Part shown: one piece after another, positions 59,818-64,000 of the stretch
How positions within the stretch are numbered: position 1 is the first letter of the stretch
How the letters are laid out: each line of letters begins with the position of its first letter
Assembly (NCBI RefSeq): GCF_000247695.1
Contig: NW_004624783.1
Span: forward strand, 3,363,013-3,427,012
Origin: Heterocephalus glaber
Lineage: Eukaryota; Chordata; Mammalia; Rodentia; Bathyergidae
DNA: 64,000 nucleotides
Reading direction: 5' to 3'
Notes under the pieces: generated by a model
Databases searched by the model: none
Seen by the model: only the letters and a program-made list of their open reading frames with translations
Told to the model about the DNA's origin: nothing
Made by a program: the position numbers and the translations under genes

Positions 59818-61329
59818 CCTTTAGGTGGTTTAAGGAATGTGGCTTGGTTATCAGATCAGGGTGTTTGCTGCCTTGGAGTATGTCTCAGTTTTTCTTATTT
59901 CAAAAAGGGATTGCAATGCCTCTTTGTGAAACATGGCAAAGTTGAAGATAGAAAAAGAATACCTTCTCCTTTCTTAAAACTTTTAAGTTCTTCAAAATGA
60001 AATAATGCTAGTTTTGAGCAAGACTGAAATACATAGAACTAGACTTTATAGCAGACATGTATGTGAGTTGAATGTATACGAGTAGCTTTTTAAAATTTTG
60101 ATTTAAAACGACATGTAATACTAATTAGAGGAGATTTGGCTGGTTTTTAGAAATTCATTTTGCCCGTGTATGGTGTATCTTAAGTCTGTCATCTGACTGA
60201 GAATAAAACTGAGAAAAATAGCTGAGTTGCTAGGGCTTGGGGTATAAGGGCAGTACCAACTAGTGTATTTGTTTCATTAAGCTTAGGCAAGCTATCCAAT
60301 TACTTAATGCAAATAAGAAAAGTTTACACTGAACTCCTATTTCTTTGCTTAAAACTCTAGAGAATTTAAATGAGGAGAGATACGTATTTAAGAGAAGGAA
60401 ATTCAAATGAAACTTAAATCAGGGGCTTAATGTAGAAAAATATTAGACTAGGATATCTGAAATAATAAGTGGGAAATGCTAATAAAAAAAGGAATGTATT
60501 CGCTCAACTACTTGGTATGTTTAGTTTTGTTTGGGGATAATTCTTAAATCTTTGGGAACCCAAATTAATAATGAAAGACTTATTTCATCCCATGCCTTCT
60601 TTTCACCTAAAAGGGCAAGTCAGGTGTTATCTTTCATTGCCAATAAGAGTGTCATTCTCCTTTGCCTGGGGAGTGTTTGAGAAATAGCATTGCTTCTGAT
60701 GTTAGAACTCTACAATTGGGGGAGTAGTTCTTACAGCGATTCAGAAATCAGGATCATCTCATGTGGCTCAAAGAAAAATTGGTTTACCACATGTACACCT
60801 ACCTTTCATAGATGGTCATTTAGTAGCTTGATGGGATATAAAACCAAGGAATCAGAGAGGCAATTCTGAAAAGAATTGGGGGTTTGGGGCATGTAGTTTT
60901 CTTTACAAAGTGGTTATAGATCATTAAACAGTTTAAATGAATCAATGAAAGATGAAGCTTATGATAGAAAAAATGTCTGTAAACAAATATTTTGGAGGGG
61001 AAATTGGGGAAAAAAGGAATAGTATAATTTATAAGTTTCTAATCTGTAGCTTTTACTTCTAAAGACACTGGACAGATTGAAACCTTAATTAGCGCACCAT
61101 TTATCTGAAACTACCCAACCAAATAATTTGAATATAAAAGTTTTTTGCAGAGATGATTTTAAACTTCTGGTACGCATTAAAGCTATCACAGAACTTCAAA
61201 GGAAGTTTGTTCTGAGTGCTTGTAGACCCAATTGATGTTTTCTCTCTGCCTAAGACACTTTTTCCTTCCCCATGTGGCTTGGCTAATGTCCTTTAGACAT
61301 CAAGTCAAATAGCTGTCCTATCATAGTAG
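59818..61329. other. Unassigned intronic DNA
   Basis: Nothing recognised. Confidence 0.4.
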
Positions 61330-61518
61330 GAATGTAAACATTATGTACTGCAAACATGTACCAAAGGGGAAAAAAAAAAGGGAAGGAGATCAAGAGATCG
61401 GGGAAGGAGGGAAGGGAAAGAGGATGAAAAGAGAAATTAAAATGTATTATATACGTGTACCAGCTTCCCACAGGGAATGTAAACATCTACTAATAAAAAA
61501 ATTTTAAAAAGAAAAAAT
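61330..61518 (+). mobile_element. Probable LINE-1 3' UTR end with G-rich polypurine tract
   Basis: A 70-bp purine tract (about 61361-61435, AAAAGGGAAGGAGATCAAGA followed by GGGGAAGGAGGGAAGGG) is followed by TCCCACAGGGAATGTAAACA, AATAAAAAAATTTTAAAAAG and poly-A. A G-rich polypurine tract is a conserved feature of mammalian L1 3' UTRs. The family is inferred, not shown. Confidence 0.5.
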
Positions 61519-61544
61519 GCATTTGTTATTTGTAACTTAATCAT

Positions 61545-61662
61545 TAAGCTTCATGAGAGCAAATACTGTGTCTGTTGTTCACCATTATTTTCCCAGTAAT
61601 CAGAATAGAGCCTGGAACACAGTGATTAGCTACTGAATGAATTGATGAATCCATTTACTCTT
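61545..61662 (+). repeat. L2 3' end
   Basis: AAGCTTCATGAGAGCAAATA, CTGTGTCTGTTGTTCACCAT, TAGAGCCTGGAACACAGTGA and TACTGAATGAATTGATGAAT form a classic L2 3' terminus. Confidence 0.85.
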
Positions 61663-61897
61663 ACATAGTGTACAATTTTTGTTAAATAGAAAAATCTAAG
61701 AATCAGAGTAGAAATATGTGTCCATTGAATGAAAATTATAGTAGTATTAAAATTTGTAGATAATACCTCTCATTTATCTCCTGCAAATATCTTTTTCGAG
61801 AATTTTATGGCATGGAGAATAGCATGTTTAAGGTATGACATTTGTAAAATGATTAGCTGCAGGGGGCCTTAAGATTATATAGTTCAACCTCAAGATT

Positions 61898-61982
61898 TTT
61901 TTTTTTTTGGTACCAGGGATCGAACTCGGGACCTTGCGCTTGCAAAGCAGGCGGAGGAACCACTGAGCTAAATCCCCGGCCC
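61898..61982 (-). mobile_element. ID SINE, young copy
   Basis: GGTACCAGGGATCGAACTCG, GGACCTTGCGCTTGC, end CACTGAGCTAAATCCCCGGCCC. The 17-bp duplication TTCAACCTCAAGATTTT is exact, so this is one of the least decayed copies. Confidence 0.96.
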
Positions 61983-61999
61983 TTCAACCTCAAGATTTT

Positions 62000-62848
62000 A
62001 AGGTGGAGAAAACAATTATTTGATTATGTAGCTAAGTTGCTGATACGAAATGAAAATTTGGCCTGGTACCTACTGCCAAGCTCCCTGAATATACAAAATT
62101 CTGTTTCTTAAACAATCACCACAAAGAACAGACATTCCTTTAAAATAAACTGAGAATGTGTGCAGCTGTATTTGTAAAGATAAATGAAAGGAACTGGGAG
62201 AATTTATTAAGAAAAAATAATTTTATTTTTAGTGAATTTGTGACAACCTGGGCACCTCAGAGTCAAGCACATTTAGATGTAGATGTTCTGGTGTTGCCAT
62301 CTTCTGTGGTAGGTCATTTAATATTGTCTGAATTATATCATATATGTCCAGCATGTACCAAGGTGGCTAGGCCATTGTAGGGTCCAGCTTGTCTTCCTAG
62401 TTATTTCTAATATCCCTCAATGTGCTGTTTTCTGAGGCTTGTTACTTTTGTATATGTTTAGAAATATGCCACTCATTCATTCATACATATATACATGCAC
62501 TTAAGTTTTTGTTGAGTGTTTATTATGTGGCAGGTACAGTAATAAGGATAGAGCAGTCAGCAAAGGATCTTACAGGCAAGTGAGAAAGGAAGGAAAAAGC
62601 ATGTCAAAGAGAAGTACTGCTGGAGTCAAGAGTAAGTTTTCAATTGCAGAAGTTTTTGAAGATCATAAAAATAAAGCAGAACTTCTTGTTGGCGGAATAT
62701 TGGGAGAGAAGATGGAAAAGACAAAGCTGTTATGTAGTCACAGTGTATTAAGTGAATGTAGAGATTTTCTTCATTTCAGAAAATTGTTGCTTTCTCTGTA
62801 TTCTTGACCCTGTAATGGGTACTATTATTATTACCACTACTTACCTAA
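62000..62848. other. Mostly unassigned; old repeat at 62475-62585
   Basis: The 62475-62585 piece pairs with 58435-58540 (see there). The rest is unassigned. Confidence 0.4.
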
Positions 62849-63211
62849 TGTCTTAGTCACTTTTCTCTTTGGGGGGACACAGTACCTAACACTCACTATA
62901 TAAAGGAAGAGAGGTTTATTTTGGTTCATGTTTCAGTAGCCTCAGTGGTTGCATGTCTGTTGGCTCCAAAACCAGGATGGCACAACACAGGAACATGGAG
63001 GACGACTAGCTGCACATCACATGGCAGGCAGGGGCCAGAGAGAGTCAAGGGAGGAGCCAGAAAGAGAGATATTCTCTTCCAGGTCACACCCACAGTGACC
63101 TGCGAATGACCAGAACCTACCTTCCATACCACCCCCCTATCCAAACACCTTAAAAGCCCCACCTTTGAGCATAGGGGGCTTTGGGGGCTCATCTACGTAT
63201 AAACCATAGCC
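62849..63211 (-). mobile_element. Solo LTR, ERVL-MaLR type, with 5-bp TSD
   Basis: TGTCTTAGTCACTTTTCTCT start, GAGAGGTTTATTTTGGTTCA, TGTTGGCTCCAAAACCAGGA, purine run AGAGAGAGTCAAGGGAGGAG, and end ACGTATAAACCATAGCC. The flank CCTAA is duplicated exactly, the 5-bp size expected for ERVL-MaLR. No internal region remains. Confidence 0.85.
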
Positions 63212-63214
63212 CCT

Positions 63215-63440
63215 AATATTTGTTTAGGGCATATCCTAATATACACATTTTGCTAAGTGCAATGTCATGTAGACCCTATAAGGTAGGTGTTACATCAACC
63301 CATTTTATTCATGAGAGTAGCAGACTAAGGGAAGTTGAGGAGAGTACTTTTTCACCTAGTAGGGGGCAGAGCTTGGTTTGGACTTGGGTCCGATTCCAGA
63401 ATTCATTCATTGTTATGAAGCATGGCAAGCTAAATAACCT
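63215..63440 (-). repeat. MIR SINE
   Basis: CACATTTTGCTAAGTGCAAT, GACCCTATAAGGTAGGTGTT, ACATCAACCCATTTTATTCA and CTTGGGTCCGATTCCAGAAT match antisense MIR. Confidence 0.8.
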
Positions 63441-63659
63441 TTGTACTCATATTTTTGCTTTGTTTTCATTAACTTGCCAAAATTTTATGATCTTACATTT
63501 CTTTAAGTTGAACCACTTAAAACTGTTGTCACAAAAATTTATGCCACATGCAGATAAACTCAATTAGAAAAAAGTCAGTTATTGTTTAAGTAGTACTTTA
63601 AAATTTGATGCAGCAAATAATTTGATAAAGTATAGTTGCCTGGAGTTAATTTTTATGTC

Positions 63660-63745
63660 ATGAATTAATGTATTTATGTGTGTATGAAATGCCGATAACA
63701 ATGCTTGGTGTGTAGTAGATGATCCATAAATGTTCCTGATATGCC
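63660..63745 (+). repeat. L2/MIR 3' remnant
   Basis: AACAATGCTTGGTGTGTAGT then AGATGATCCATAAATGTTCC resembles the shared L2/MIR tail. Low confidence on family. Confidence 0.5.
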
Positions 63746-63876
63746 CAAACTAGTGCTTTAAATGCACAGGTTTGTAATCTGATTCAGTAACCTCAGCAGT
63801 TACAATATTCTCATGTGGATCACTCCATTTTGATATTACTTTCCTTTGATAGATTTCTAGGGTTTGTTTATTGAAC

Positions 63877-64000
63877 TGTGACTCTCAAATTTTAGCATCC
63901 ATCAGAATTGCCTGGTGTGCTTATTGAAAGGCAGCTTGCTGGACACTACTCTCACAGTTTCTATTCAGTAGGTGTGGGGTGGTGTCTGAGCATTTTCCTT
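63877..64000 (+). mobile_element. MER5A-type hAT-Charlie element, cut by window edge
   Basis: GACTCTCAAATTTTAGCATC, CATCAGAATTGCCTGGTGTG, TTCAGTAGGTGTGGGGTGGT and GTCTGAGCATTTTCC match MER5A (CTCAAACTTTAGCATGCATC, AGTAGGTCTGGGGTGGGGCC). Confidence 0.88.

Larger units (their letters stand above)
27685..64000 (+). other. CHCHD3: CHCHD3 intron downstream of the exon (partial)
   Basis: The intron opens with GTGAGT, a good match to the mammalian donor consensus, and no further CHCHD3 exon was recognised to the right edge. The sequence is made of interspersed repeats and unassigned AT-rich DNA. The next exon, expected to continue the coiled coil, must lie beyond the window. Confidence 0.78.

Noticed and set aside
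63220..63567. 115-codon plus-strand frame
   Set aside because: Its first two-thirds is antisense MIR; no protein similarity.

Overview
The window is AT-rich mammalian nuclear DNA. It looks like the inside of one very large intron-rich gene, with a single coding exon. The SINE content points to a rodent: many tRNA-Ala-derived ID-type elements (core GGGATTTAGCTCAGTGG, ending CCTGGTACC plus poly-A) and 7SL-derived B1/proto-B1 elements. ERVL-MaLR LTRs, MIR, L2, MER5A and MER20 are the ancient background. The ID subfamily ending in CCTGGTACC is not the mouse/rat type; I suspect a non-murid rodent (perhaps Castorimorpha), but I cannot prove this from the sequence alone.

Gene content. The only protein-coding sequence I can defend is an 82-nt internal exon at 27603-27684 (+), which encodes the start of the coiled-coil (DUF737) region of CHCHD3/MIC19, a MICOS subunit of the mitochondrial inner membrane. 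It has a proper AG acceptor and a GTGAGT donor. Everything before it (1-27602) and after it (27685-64000) reads as CHCHD3 intron. No CpG island, promoter, tRNA, rRNA or CRISPR array was seen, and the long open frames are otherwise chance or repeat-derived.

Layout. 1-1.2 kb: a LINE-1 ORF1 running off the left edge on the minus strand, joined to a decayed muscle myosin heavy-chain fragment in the same orientation, then a MaLR fragment. 2-10 kb: a non-autonomous hAT with an 8-bp target duplication, a B1 inserted in L2, a palindromic mariner remnant, ID, three MaLR LTRs and a Tigger/MER2-type end. 10-24 kb: sparse SINEs and an L2 split by MER5A. 24-31 kb: several old LINE-1 3' ends around the coding exon. 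30-36 kb: a dense ID cluster. 37 kb: a local tandem duplication that copied the 5' end of a MER20. 41-51 kb: L1, B1, MIR and microsatellites. 52-57 kb: more ID insertions, including inverted pairs, and an old L1 body. 57-64 kb: MaLR LTRs, MIR, L2, ID and MER5A.

I found no previously undescribed functional system. The most unusual items are the myosin-L1 junction, the palindromic mariner, the hAT family sharing one terminal repeat, and the MER20-capturing tandem duplication. All family names come from recognition by eye, not from a database search, and most repeat edges are accurate to tens of bases.
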